This document shows, piece by piece, positions 12,010-22,933 of a stretch of 64,000 bases of DNA. Source of the DNA: Haliotis asinina (lineage: Eukaryota > Mollusca > Gastropoda > Lepetellida > Haliotidae); NCBI RefSeq assembly GCF_037392515.1, contig NC_090282.1, positions 35,329,054 to 35,393,053 on the forward strand. The letters run 5' to 3'. The first letter of the stretch is position 1; each line of letters begins with the position of its first letter. The notes below the pieces were generated by a model. It had not been told where the DNA came from. It was given only the letters and a program-made list of their open reading frames with translations, and made no database searches. The position numbers and the translations under genes are program-made.

Positions 12010-12074
12010 GAAATAATGAATAACAATGTACCTCGGTTAGTTAAACGCATAAGGGCTTGTTACGCAAACGCCAA

Positions 12075-12530
12075 AACTAGTGTCAAGGTATATATTGTCA
12101 TTGTCGGTGTCTAATCAAACATAAATGTGCTAAGACCACGGCAGTGAAAACGTATATTTTAAAAACTACTCTGAAGGTATACATTGTTATTGTCTAATCA
12201 CTGCATGTTGTGTCAAGACCCCGGTAGTGAAAGCATATCAATGTTGCCCTTGTCCAATCACTATACATAGTGCTAAGCATAGGCGGATCCAGAGGGGTTG
12301 CAGGGGTGCGCACCACAACCCCATCCCCGTCCTGAACTTTTGTCATAAGACCATTGAAACTGAGCAAGCACGCATGCACGCACGACGCACACACACACAC
12401 GCACACACACACACCTTTCTCTAAAAGCTGTATCCGCTCCTGCTAAGTCCGCAGCAGTGAAAACATATATTTTAGAAACTAGCATCAAGACACATATTGT
12501 CTTTGTCGGTGTCCCAATGTCAATATTCCC
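12075..12530. repeat. Diverged ~90-bp tandem repeat with an inserted small element and (CA)n
   Basis: The motif GCAGTGAAAACGTATATTTT with a following TATTGT-TGTC block recurs at about 12141, 12221 (shortened) and 12452. An insertion at about 12277-12444 has weak inverted ends (CATAGGCGGATCCAG against CTGTATCCGCTCCTGC) and a (CA)n microsatellite at about 12379-12416. Confidence 0.6.
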
Positions 12531-13530
12531 TGATGCCAGTTTCAGCGGTACAAGCCCAGAGGTGGCTAAACGTGCAAGAACAATAATGCAGGTCATATCC
12601 GAGTACGTGACAGCCGTAAGGATGGTATGTGCTTGGCGAAACTGAGGCTACTGTTGCAGTCGAACATCGATCAGCCGACACTTGCACGACCAAGCAATGC
12701 AGCCCTCAAAGGACGGAGCACAATTGATGTGTTTATCATGACAATCAGTTTTGTAAATTCTGTTCCTATTTCAGTTTTTATTTGAATCACTAATATTCCA
12801 GTCTTACGTGTGAAAATTCGATAAACATCAGGTTCAATTCATACTTGAATATCCAAACATCCATAATCCCCCAGATTGTCACATTCACGACTGGTCAAGT
12901 TTAAATCAGTATTTTACAGACGCATCATTCGTTCAGTCTCCCGTTTCACATCGGTCGCTTTCACCTTGTGAATGCCACTTCACCTCATAAAAGTCATAAA
13001 AATAATTGTTTTTACTGATTTAAACAGGTTATTTGGAATGGGGCTAACACAGAACGATCTTACGACACCACATTAGTAATATGCTACACAGGGGGACACT
13101 GTATCGGAGTGACACACCTGATCCAAATGAAACCGAACGTTGTATTATCTTACATATTTCGAAAGCTAAAGCATTGTTATCAATGGTCATATTCCATGAG
13201 ATATTGTTTAACCAACATGTGTGAAAACCGACAGTTAGTCCTTTAAATAACCTACCTTGCATCATTGTAGTGTTCAATTAATAACGGTGTGTTTGAAGCA
13301 TCACGTACATTGTACCGTTTAATAAAAAATGTACACAACTCAATGAAGAAAATCCCTTGAATAATATTTCCACGGTGACAGACAACAGAAACACACACGT
13401 GTGCACGTTTGTTGGTAAGTATTCCACTGAATCTCACTTTGGTGGTGCAATACTTTCGGGCATTCGAACATGTCAGGGCAAATCAGATGTGAAAATACTC
13501 GTTCATAATATTAACGAGTGATGTCACATG
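12531..13530. other. Intergenic, nothing recognised
   Basis: No recognisable coding region or repeat on either strand. The open frames at 13044-13437 on the minus strand lack family similarity. Confidence 0.4.
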
Positions 13531-13540
13531 CAAGTAATCT

Positions 13541-13645
13541 CATTGGTCAAATGACCCGATTTTTAAAATTTCATTGGTCAGTATTTTTAGAATCTATTTT
13601 TAGAAGTTGACGACACGCGGGGATTTCCTGTATGGGTATATAAAC
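13541..13645 (+). promoter_or_regulatory. Promoter: two CCAAT boxes and TATA box
   Basis: CATTGGTCA occurs twice, with ATTGG at 13542-13546 and 13573-13577. The 31-nt spacing is close to that of tandem NF-Y sites. A TATA box (GTATATAAAC) follows at 13636-13645. Transcription should start near 13665-13675, about 90-100 nt before the first ATG of the next gene. Confidence 0.7.
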
Positions 13646-13763
13646 AACCTTGCATCAGAAACCTGCAACACACTCCGTACCGAACAAACGAGCGAGATCA
13701 TATCTGTGCAGTTTGTGTTACAACAGAATATTATATGAGCGGAAGATAGCGAAAACATCAAAC

Positions 13764-14178
13764 ATGGGAAGAAAAAGCAGATCTAACCGAATGCGAAATT
13801 CTCAGAATTTCACTCAAACATGTGCCCGTAAGGCCGCCGAGAACCGGAGTTTTTTCATCCGGACCAGGACACGAGAGGAAGAGGGAAACCGTCTTCCTCG
13901 GTTACAGGACCAATATTTCACCCTGTAACTTGTACGTCGGGGAGAATTTCATAGTTCATCAGCTACAGTGGCTCAGAATTCACAAGCTCATCAATGACGT
14001 CGAGTCTGGTGGAATAGCGAAGTGCGATTTCATTCCAACGCGAGGTATTAACCGAATGTCTCTCACGGAGGGCGCCGAGCGTATACGAGATGTGCCGAAT
14101 GCGGGAGGGAACTCCGTCCTGTCAGAAGTCCTTTCATTCGAACTGATGAACAAGTGCTTTGCGGCTAAACTCTTGAAG
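13764..14178 (+). CDS. Unrecognised three-exon gene, exon 1 (with unresolved frame change)
   Basis: I do not recognise this protein. The first ATG downstream of the TATA box (13764, good context with A at -3 and G at +4) opens a basic peptide, MGRKSRSNRMRNSQNF, but that frame stops at 13926-13928. The frame that joins correctly to exons 2 and 3 is a different one. It is open from about 13750, has no in-frame ATG in this exon, and reads NLYVGENFIVHQLQWLRIHK, then ESGGIAKCDFIPTRGINRMS, ending FELMNKCFAAKLLK at donor AAG|GTAAAT. So there is a frameshift (real or sequencing), a short unrecognised intron (a CTAAC plus TTCTCAG pair sits at 13784-13805), or a non-AUG start. The second half looks like a compact cytosolic protein, with no signal peptide or membrane segment. 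Confidence 0.7.
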
Positions 14179-14613
14179 GTAAATACCAGACAGATTAGAT
14201 ATTTCACCACGCACGAAAATATAATCGATTCAACTGTACATTAAACAAATGTTTCACTTTTTCTATTTTTTTTCGTGAAGCCCATCCTTCTGGTAATCCG
14301 AGACGCCTATATGACGAACTTTTGATATCTCGAGTGATAGTTTACTCACACGCATCAATCAAGAGTGTTGACAGATTCATTATGATAACATTGTATTTAT
14401 ATGTCAAGGTTCAATATCATGGTTTAAAGTACTGCTTTTGTGATAGCTGATGTTGTTCTAAGCAATATAAGTTATATCACAGATGCTTAGTTGTTGACAT
14501 GGTTGTTAACTTAACGAAGCCAGGACTAACCAGTGGTTGATAGCTCGAGCAGCGACCTCTACCCGTGTGATTCGTGCACCTTCAATGGCTCATGATTGTT
14601 GTGTCTTTTTCAG

Positions 14614-14776
14614 ACTGAGATGGAGGTATCGTACTTTCCCACCGGGGGATCGATCACGGACTACATGTGCGAGGTGTTCGGTCAGCGACTCGGAGTTTCT
14701 GTCACCCGTGCCATGAAATACAAGGGAGACTACTGCGAGGAGGACGCCTTACACTTACTGTGCAAAAAATTAAAAG
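14614..14776 (+). CDS. Unrecognised three-exon gene, exon 2
   Basis: Acceptor TTTTTCAG|ACT, phase 0 in, phase 1 out at AAAG|GTAAG. Reads TEMEVSYFPTGGSITDYMCE, then VFGQRLGVSVTRAMKYKGDY and CEEDALHLLCKKLK. Together with the LSEVLSFEL helix of exon 1, the series E, then TDY, then a strand GVSVTRAM resembles the layout of PD-(D/E)XK nuclease folds, with the last acidic and Lys positions replaced (SVTR in place of ExK). That is an inference from pattern only; catalytic activity is not shown. Confidence 0.8.
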
Positions 14777-14884
14777 GTAAGAAAACCACATAGAAATAAT
14801 TTCTTGTTTTCATATGGTATCACTGATGTACAAACCGCGAAAGAACTAAAGCCAATGAAACATTAATGTTCATTAGAAGTAATC

Positions 14885-15004
14885 TAAGGGGTAACCCAAT
14901 GGTGAAAGTATTCGCTCGCCACGCGGAATCCCCGGGTTCGATTCCTCCGTGATATTGATGGAATATCGCTAAAAGAGTAAAACTGAACTCACCCACACTC
15001 ACTT
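14885..15004 (+). repeat. tRNA-derived SINE (short family) in intron 2 of the three-exon gene
   Basis: Plus-oriented: GGTAACCCAATGGTGAAAGT head, CCGGGTTCGATTCC B box, then a shortened body and ACTCACCCACACTCACTT tail. The GTGTGAAGCCC segment of the full family is deleted. Confidence 0.8.
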
Positions 15005-15223
15005 AAACGCCATGATGAACCACTACTTGATACTGAATAACACAGAGTATAAGTCACCATTACATATCCCAATGCCGTTTCAATGAACAAATTGTTTGGT
15101 TTCATAAGATATTGAAGCGAGCTATGTGCATTTAGGTAGGATCACGTATGGGTATGGGTATATTATGAACAAAGCGAGATTGGTCATTAAACCAACATTT
15201 TACATTTTTATCTATGGTTTCAG

Positions 15224-15417
15224 GGATAGTGCAGTCTAGCCGAAACACGTTAGAAAACTGGAAGAAGCAGATCCTGCACGTGTGGGCGACCGACAAGCAT
15301 GTGGCCAGGATCATTGAGAACGCGTATGAGCAGGTTCCTGAGGACCTGAGGGGAAACACCATGGTCCTTGTCACCACGGCAACGGAGTCAAAGTTCATCT
15401 TCCTCAACGCCACATGA
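15224..15417 (+). CDS. Unrecognised three-exon gene, exon 3 and stop
   Basis: Acceptor GGTTTCAG|GG, completing a Gly codon. Reads GIVQSSRNTLENWKKQILHV, WATDKHVARIIENAYEQV, then NTMVLVTTATESKFIFLNAT and TGA at 15415-15417. The alternating helix and hydrophobic strands (ILHVWA, TMVLVTTA, FIFL) indicate a small alpha/beta domain. The C-terminus ends soon after the last strand, so the protein is about 250 residues. Confidence 0.82.
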
Positions 15418-16010
15418 GGAACTAACAAAGTCGCCTGCAGCACCCCCAGGACATCATCAGGCAAGCAGCATGCGTGGAACACATCAGAGCCTTTGGGCCC
15501 AGAATACTGGGAAATGTCGGCAGTGTTCGCCTGCAAGCAGTGCATGGTGGACAGCCCAGAACCAATCAGAAAAGTCACCTCCAATGCAGTACCATCTTTT
15601 CACGGACTGACCTCGATGGAAAGGGCTGACACATGTTTACATGATCAATATATGAGTCAGAAGAAATTTGAGCTACTGTAGCATCTATCACAATCAATCA
15701 CCATAAATCATCACCACCACCAAAATCATCATCACCATCATCATCATCATCATCGTCGTCGTCGTCGTCTGGGTCCCCCACTCTTATAGTGATTATCTGC
15801 ATACAAGTAACCTTTCTGGTTCGCCATATATATATTGTTATATCGTGGTGCAGATCCTACTGAGCATCATCTCAATAGCGTATGTGAATGAACACCTTTG
15901 TTTACTTTAATGTAAATTATCATTTTGCAAATTGCTTAGGAATATCATATTGTGACGCACAGAAGGATCGATGCGCAATACACTCTATAAATGTCAACAT
16001 AATAAATAAT
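15418..16010 (+). other. 3' UTR of the three-exon gene with candidate poly(A) signal
   Basis: Downstream of the TGA lies a CAT/CGT trinucleotide run (about 15690-15767). A first strong AATAAA occurs at 16001-16006; a second, at 16481-16486, is a later alternative. The mRNA end is inferred. Confidence 0.5.
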
Positions 16011-16990
16011 AAAACCAATTAAATCATTAAGAAACATTTAAAAAAACATATAGCACCATACCTTTAAATGTTGGTGTTCTGCGCAAAGTAGATCAGTTCA
16101 GTATCTCACGTGCCTAAAAGTAAGGATCTGTCACTAAGTGAATGACGATATAAATGGTCAGCGGATTCCGTCAGTTTCCCCGGCTGTGAATACGGACACA
16201 TACATGGTGGGAAACAGTAGTGTAGACCATGACACTCCCTTGTACACAATACCCAAGTAAGTATTATACATCCCCTGTTGCAGCGTGTCTGTGTGATGTG
16301 TGCAACAGGGTGAATATGTTTTCATTATTGATGCAATGTATGGCAGTCCCCTATTGAAGGACTCCCTTATTGCATTGCTGTTATGGCCATCATGCGAGTG
16401 TACGTCATTGTCATGTCATGAATGTTTGTCTCGTTTATTGTTGTACATTGTCAGTTTTATGTTTTATTTTATACTTTTATAATAAATTTTAAAAAATGGA
16501 GTCGTTAGAGTTTCCCTTTTGGAAAGCACTTGCAATAAACCACACCTGTGGTGCATGAACACATTCTGGATTTTTGGGGGTAAGGGTACGTGTAAAACAT
16601 GGTGTTTGGTGGAAACCAACAAGGGATGATACGTGTGAAAGTACCTGTTTTAATTAATGAAACACACATCAATATCAGGAACCATTTTCGCTACATCTTC
16701 GATTTCAAATAAAACCTACCATTTTCATCTGTTTTACAAGTCAATAATTTGATGTGGCATTTCAATCTATTTTAATCAGACGCATCAGACTATCTTAAAA
16801 TGACGTTACACTGATTAGTCCACAATCCCAGTTAATATGCATGGAGACGCTAAAGGTATGACGATGGTAGTGGAGTGCAGTATAGTACTTTTGTTATCAC
16901 ACTCGGCAAGGGGAAGACTTGTTCTATTGATACATTTAATACAGGAATTATTGCATAATCAAGTCCTTATGCAAGTCTTCAGAGAGCCAT
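16011..16990. other. Intergenic, nothing recognised
   Basis: AT-rich, no gene or repeat family recognised beyond the AATAAA at 16481. Confidence 0.4.
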
Positions 16991-16996
16991 ATGTGT

Positions 16997-17153
16997 GGTA
17001 GTGAGTGAGTGAGTTTAGATTTATGCCGCTGTTTTAGTAGCATTCCAGAAATGCTATTATGGGAGGTTCAAGTAAACAATTCGCACATTGTACATAATTA
17101 TGTAGGGAATCGAACGTGCGAGCACCTTAACCACTTGGCTAACCCCACCTCGC
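16997..17153 (-). repeat. tRNA-derived SINE (short family)
   Basis: Minus copy: GTGAGTGAGTGAGTTTAGAT tail, GGGAATCGAACGTGCGAGCA (complement of the B-box region) and CTTAACCACTTGGCTAACCC (complement of the A-box region). Confidence 0.85.
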
Positions 17154-17159
17154 TAGCAA

Positions 17160-19140
17160 AGTGGTGATACCAACACACTGTAACATGTTCACGAATCAAT
17201 AGAATGCAGTGAAACGAAGAAGTAAGTTTTCAACTACTATGACAAAGGAAACACTGGCGTTATGTTTATATTTGATGACTTCGCTGCACTTGAAAGTTAC
17301 AAAAAATACCAGAGATAACATAAATATCGTTTCTACAGCACCAGCACGTGAGTGTAAATGACCTTTGTCATTGTATGCAAATACCCAATGTTGTGACAGC
17401 GTGGCCAATACGTAGGTAATCCAAACCATCGCTGACTAACACAAAGGCACTTGACTACCTTTGGAACAGTTATAGTGGCAGGACAAACGACAGTGTCTGT
17501 CCAATCACAGACTTATGCCTATTACCATATCAGCTCATACTAGATGAGCGACGATCCTTGCAACCTGCTGAAAATCCCAACTGCGTTTAATAAATGTCAG
17601 CTACTATGATGCGATTATGTAACTCAGTATTGACAACATTAAGTAAATTTATTTTCTCCCTAGGTCTAGGGTTTGTAAAGTTTAAAAAAACAAATGAATG
17701 CCAGTGTTAGCATTGGTCCGCGGTCTTGGGAATGGGAGGCGTTAATAGTGGTGTGCTGATCAAAGGATAGATTACCTGACCCTTGTTCAAGTTTAACTCC
17801 TTCCTCGCTTGTTTCACTTCAACGAGGGATACGAATGAAATAAGAATTATATTCAAAGTAAAAACTCAAGTACTTTTTAAGAACCCTCATAGAAAGAGTT
17901 TGGTTTTGTATCCAGCAATACGTACATACATCGACTAGCCAACCTGCACTAGATTCAAACCATCAACAGGCACAGTATTCAGCAAAATAGACCAATGAGC
18001 AATAAAGTACATTGTTTGTGGTTTGTAGGAGTTCGTCAAAGACCCGGGTGGTCCTTGCGTTACTGAAAATACATCTGTTTACAAACCGACTTTCAAGTCC
18101 ATCGATAACTGTCAAGATATTTGTCTGGGAGCAAGCAAGAGACAAATCTTGGCCATCAATACAAGGTTGATAAACCAATGCATGCTTTTCTGTTTGCATG
18201 GTAATCAAATGTAACAAAAATACCACTTTCGCCATTGTTTTGTTCAGAAAATTAGCCATTACAGTTCATCGCAAAATCATATCGATATTATATATAATTT
18301 TGTCTCCTGTACAAATTTCACCCAAATCAATAAATATTCCATCAATCAATCAACAAAAAACTGAACCGTTAGAACGAATGAAACGTTACCTGGAGTCCAA
18401 GTGTAAACGTTGTTGTGAAGACGTCCTACTGCCTCAGCTCGTCAGCCGGCTCGTGTGTATGTATGTGTGTTTGGTGCTGTAGCCCAAGGGTAATTGGTAA
18501 TTGGATCTCTCGAGTGACATCGTTGATGCCATGTGGTGCGTAGGTGATCTCACCTAGAAACTAGCCGCCAATAGCTACAGGACCGGCTGTAACAGATGGA
18601 TGGTGCCAGTAGCATCAGCACCCACGTTCCATGCTATCACTATATGCAAATGAGCAGCTTCATCCATAAAGGTCGACACTCGCAAACACGGATATCAGCT
18701 TTCGTAAACAGGTTGTTTATCTGACGTATAAACAACCCAGGTTGAAAAAATTAGCTGCTGCTCAGTCTGTGGAGAAACGTGGCTAATGAATATGTTTTTA
18801 AACCAACAAACCGACCCCACGTGTAGTGGACTAAAGGTTTGTCCGGAGAACGCAGTGTTGGTTAGGAGTATGTTCCGCCTGCATACAGAGTTCAAACACA
18901 TGAATTTGGGGTTTGAGTTGTGAATTGCACACAAGGCCAATCTGAAAGGAAATTAATAAAATTGCATGGTAACGTGTATAGGATGTACATAAAGGACGTA
19001 GGATGATAGCTTGAAATGATGTAATTCTCATACATTTAATAGCCCAGGGAACAATGGGTTCGAACCTGCGATCCGAGCTAGCTTGGACAGAGAGTGGTGA
19101 CACCATAGGGAGTCTCCTTGATGGTTAGTGAACACGCTGG
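17160..19140. other. Intergenic, nothing recognised
   Basis: No gene recognised on either strand. Open frames of 90-100 codons at 17963-18259 (minus) and 18198-18482 (plus) overlap one another and show no family features. Confidence 0.4.
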
Positions 19141-19146
19141 TTAATG

Positions 19147-19315
19147 AAATGAGTGAGTGAGTTTGGGTTTACGCCGCTTTTACCAATAGTCCAGCGATAT
19201 CACGGCGGGGGACACCAGAAAATGGGCCTCACACATTGTACCCATGTGGGGAATCTAACCCAGGTCTTCGGCGTGACGAGCGAACGTTTTAACCACTAGG
19301 CTACCCCACCGTCCC
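19147..19315 (-). repeat. tRNA-derived SINE (short family), well preserved
   Basis: Minus copy: GAGTGAGTGAGTTTGGGTTT, GGCGGGGGACACCAGAAAAT, CCCATGTGGGGAATCTAACC, then TTAACCACTAGGCTACCCCA at the tRNA head. One of the least decayed copies in the window. Confidence 0.9.
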
Positions 19316-19367
19316 TGGTTAGTGAAATGCTCACTGTAATCTGTCTCACATTTCTTGAAGGCCAGAC

Positions 19368-19393
19368 ATCCATCCATCCATGCATGCATGCAT

Positions 19394-19424
<31 letters not shown>

Positions 19425-19562
19425 CACACACACTTACATACATAAGCCGTCCACACATACACATACACACGCACGCACACACACACACATCCACCAATGT
19501 ATGCACGTGCAAACACACACATCCATCCATCCACCCATACAGACAGACAGACAGACAGACAC
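19368..19562. repeat. Compound microsatellite (ATCC / ATGC / ACGC / AC / AGAC)
   Basis: Successive runs of CATC, CATG, CGCA, CA, a second CA and CGCA stretch, ATCC and finally CAGA. It produces the long His/Thr and Cys/Val open frames seen on both strands here; these are not genes. Confidence 0.95.
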
Positions 19563-19739
19563 ACGGGCATATAAATGGGAATTACTTCAAGTGTCCGAAT
19601 GGATTTTGCACGACTCTGTACATCGCATGTACAATTTCAATGGCATGGCGTCATGTTTCAGTATGAAAAGAACAGGAGGACGTTTTCAGAGGGAATCTCT
19701 GGAAATTCAAACTTGGTCCATTTTACTCATCTAGCGTCT

Positions 19740-20534
19740 ACGATATATATGGTTCTGAACAATAAACACAAACGACATGTTTGATGTTGGGGTCAGTATA
19801 TCGAAACGAAATGTGACCCGTGGAATCCACATCGTTCGATCACTGTCTTTAACACCAAACACATTATACGTATGTGTGAAATTTATCGATTAGTAATACA
19901 CACCATATATTTGTCGATTAGTAATACGCATCATATGTGTTTGTTTTAATAAAATTAATGAATACCTGACCCTGTTAGAATATAAGATACAACACTTATC
20001 GATTAACACCTGGATATGAGCCAGTACCTGTCGACCCATATATTATACCTTATGGTGAGTATCAGTTTTATCTGATGTTTCACACTGACGTGTGGAGAAA
20101 ACACGATGATGCGGGCCTCTGATGTTTAACACTTCTACTGAAATGAGGATTGCATCGGTCAAAACATAGATGCGTGATTGTTTCTGTTCTAACACATGAG
20201 GATAAAGTTGGTTGATTGTTTTCTAAAATGAACACTATTTAAGCTACACGATCTGTAAAAAGTACAATGACCTGTAAAAAGTACAGTGTAAAAAGAACAA
20301 TGATCTGTAAATAGTACAATGATCTGTAAATAGTGAAACCTGGGCCCGACAATCGACTTGTTGACATAAAAACATTCACACAGCTGGCATACTGTGACAT
20401 AATTATTAACCGATTCGCTCAACCTAACAAACTGAAACAAACAAATATATTTAGTCACCCCCAAGACCGTTTATGGCTTTTTGTGACTTACAAATATTCT
20501 TACCAGAATTGTTTGTTGTTTAACGTCACAGTAA
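19740..20534. other. Intergenic with a short ~20-bp tandem repeat
   Basis: AT-rich. At about 20249-20336 the unit ATGATCTGTAAATAGTACA, with variants, is repeated about five times. No gene seen. Confidence 0.5.
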
Positions 20535-20700
20535 GGAATATCTCAACTACACTGCGGTGGTCTGTAAATAACCGAGTCTGGACCAGACAATCCAGTGATC
20601 AACATCATGAGCATCGATCTACACAAGTGGGCTTCACTGACACATGTCAACCAAGTTAGCGAGCCTGACCACCCGGCCCCGTTGGCAGCCTTTTATGACA
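20535..20700 (-). repeat. Long-family SINE, 5'-truncated
   Basis: Minus copy: GTGGTCTGTAAATAACCGAG, TGGACCAGACAATCCAGTGA, CCAAGTTAGCGAGCCTGACC, ending near GCATGGACTGCTGAAG. Confidence 0.85.
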
Positions 20701-21119
20701 GGCATGGACTGCTGAAGACCCGGATCGTGATGTGTGTTCTTTCTAGGAATCAACACGGATTTTGAAATAAAGGATTTATGGCGACTAAATAAATAATAGT
20801 AATACATAATTCCTATATCCGCATGTGACCCGTGTTTACAATAAATTAGAATTTGCATACACTGAAACCTCGGTAATTCTATCAGGATAGTAATTTAAGT
20901 TATCCGAGCATACGGATTAAGTCGATATTTCACATATATTTCCTACGGATATGGAGAAATATACATGTAAAAATATATGATACAAGTGTAGTACAGCAGT
21001 ACTAGTATAGGCAATAAGAGGAGTAGCAGTTGTAGTTAACTGTAGAGGTAGTAGTTGTCGTTGGTCAACGGCAGTAGTAGTGAGTATAAAAGGCCAGAAC
21101 TTGGATGAAAATTGCGCAC

Positions 21120-21283
21120 CAAACAAACCACAGGTCCTGCGTGAGTTGTTTCCCTTTGGAAATGCGAGCGTCTGCTCTACTTCCGGGTGCGCGCGACAGA
21201 TAAACATGGCGAGAAATGAGTTGGCAGACAAGAATATTATTGGTGAAGATTTCATCCGTAAATCATTAAGTTCTTAAGACAAG
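21120..21283 (+). promoter_or_regulatory. VPS13B promoter and non-coding first exon
   Basis: TATA-less. An ETS-type site (ACTTCCGGG, about 21178-21186) and a YY1-like AACATGGCG (about 21203-21211) precede or lie in a first exon that ends at 21283 (CAAG|GTAAGC). The exon holds a short upstream reading frame starting at ATG 21206 (MARNELADKN and on) that closes before the donor. The transcription start is not determined. Confidence 0.6.
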
Positions 21284-21951
21284 GTAAGCATGGCATGATA
21301 GTATATTACTAAGAGTGGGATGAGATGGGACTGAACAAGCAATGGTCGTGTAACGATTTAAGTTGTGGATTCAGGAACTGTAGCTGCCTTTATAAATGCA
21401 ATTTGACTTCTCGAAATTCTCCTCTGTTATACCTTTGCTGTTATCTATCCCAGAGGCTGGTTAGGTCATATGCAAATGCATTTCTTCATTCTTCATATAA
21501 ATAGGTGCATGCGCAGTATTTGAGCTGACAATATCACCAAAAGAGATAAACCGTTCGTCGATAGCAATGTCATATAAATACCGTTTTTATATGAAATCCT
21601 ATTATCTCTTTGATTATCATGCTTGTCATATTTATTTGTATATTATTTTCGATTTTGTAACAGCATTATTATTTCTTCAATGAAATCAGTTAACAATTTT
21701 GGTTTATATACTTTTCATCATAACTTATGATGAATTCAAATGCGTTTCAAAATATACTGAAATATGACTTTGAACATGTTGAAAAGTGTGTTTTATTATA
21801 TGTGTTTCACAAGTCTTCATGATCTTAGATCAGTCAGAATCATTTTTGGCAATATCAAATATTAAAAATTATGAGCCTGAATTGTTAAAATTAATACAAG
21901 AAATTGGAAAATTGATTTGAAGTCATTTACAGCTTTTTTTTTTAACTTCAG

Positions 21952-21996
21952 ATGATGATTTGGAAGGGAGAAAGCTACTGAAGAAACAACATCATC
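21952..21996 (+). other. VPS13B 5' UTR segment of exon 2
   Basis: Acceptor TTTAACTTCAG at 21941-21951 opens the second exon. Its first bases ATGATG start another tiny upstream frame (ATGATTTGGAAG and on, TGA at 21979-21981) before the main ATG at 21997. Confidence 0.7.
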
Positions 21997-22933
21997 ATGT
22001 TCAAAATAGAGTCATATATTGCACCCTTGTTGATGGGGTATGTGGACAAGTATGTCAAACTCAGCCAGGAGGATTTCCAGGTTAGTTTGTGGGGAGGAGA
22101 TGTTGTTCTCAACAATCTTGACCTCCGACTAGACGTCCTTCAAGATGTCTTACAACTGCCTGTCATGTTCAAGAGTGGACACATACATGAACTGAGAATA
22201 CATGTTCCTTGGACGAAGCTTGGATCCGAGCCAGTTGTCATAACAGTCAACACAATAGAGTGTATTCTCAAGGTCAGGGATACTGCATATGGGGACTCCA
22301 GCAGTACCAAGTCAGGAGAATCTCAAAGGAAGGCATCACAGCAGGCTCGAGCAAGAATAAAACCCAAACGTCCGGACCCGACAGACGAACTACCACCTGG
22401 TTACCTCCAAAGCTTGATGAATAGGATAGTAAACAATGTAAATATAATCATGAATAATCTTATAATCAAGTTTGTGGAGGATGACATTGTACTATCAGTA
22501 AATGTCAAATCTGCTGAATGTTACGGAGCTGACATGAACTGGGACAGAGCATTCGTTGACCTCACTGTGTCTGATCTTGTTCTGCGAAAAGTGATTAACT
22601 TTTGTGATTTGACAGTATGTCTGGATAAAACAAATACCAGTGGACGTATTGAGACATACCAGGAACCAATCTTATATCGCTGTTCTGTCTCATGCCGACT
22701 CCATATGACTTATGACGGTATTAATGCCAAGCTGCCAAGGGTGACAAGATTCAATCTGAGCTGTGAGAAGCTGAACCTTTCCATCTCTGACACCCAGCTG
22801 CCCATGTTCCTGAGGCTGCTGGAGCTGTGTATAGCACTGTATTATGGCACAGTGGACTTTGATGTGGAGAAGGATGAGCAGGAAAAGGAACCAGACCAGC
22901 AGGAGGTAGCCAGGAGCAGTCCCAGCAACACAG
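21997..22933 (+). CDS. VPS13B: VPS13B exon 2 (first coding)
   Basis: 312 codons plus one base: the chorein_N domain (about residues 1-110), a basic linker, then GYLQSLMNRIVNNVNIIMNN and the start of the first extended-chorein repeats. Ends ACACAG|GTATGT, phase 1. Unusually long for this gene. Confidence 0.95.

Noticed and set aside
12194..12645. Open frames up to 107 codons on both strands
   Set aside because: They are made by the (CA)n run and the diverged tandem repeat; no conserved motif and no splice context.
18198..18482. 94-codon plus-strand open frame with a Lys/Cys-rich end
   Set aside because: It begins in AT-rich DNA, overlaps a minus-strand frame of equal length, and shows no family resemblance or promoter.
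19255..19734. Several long overlapping His/Thr- and Cys/Val-rich open frames on both strands
   Set aside because: They are produced by a compound CA/CGCA/ATCC microsatellite.
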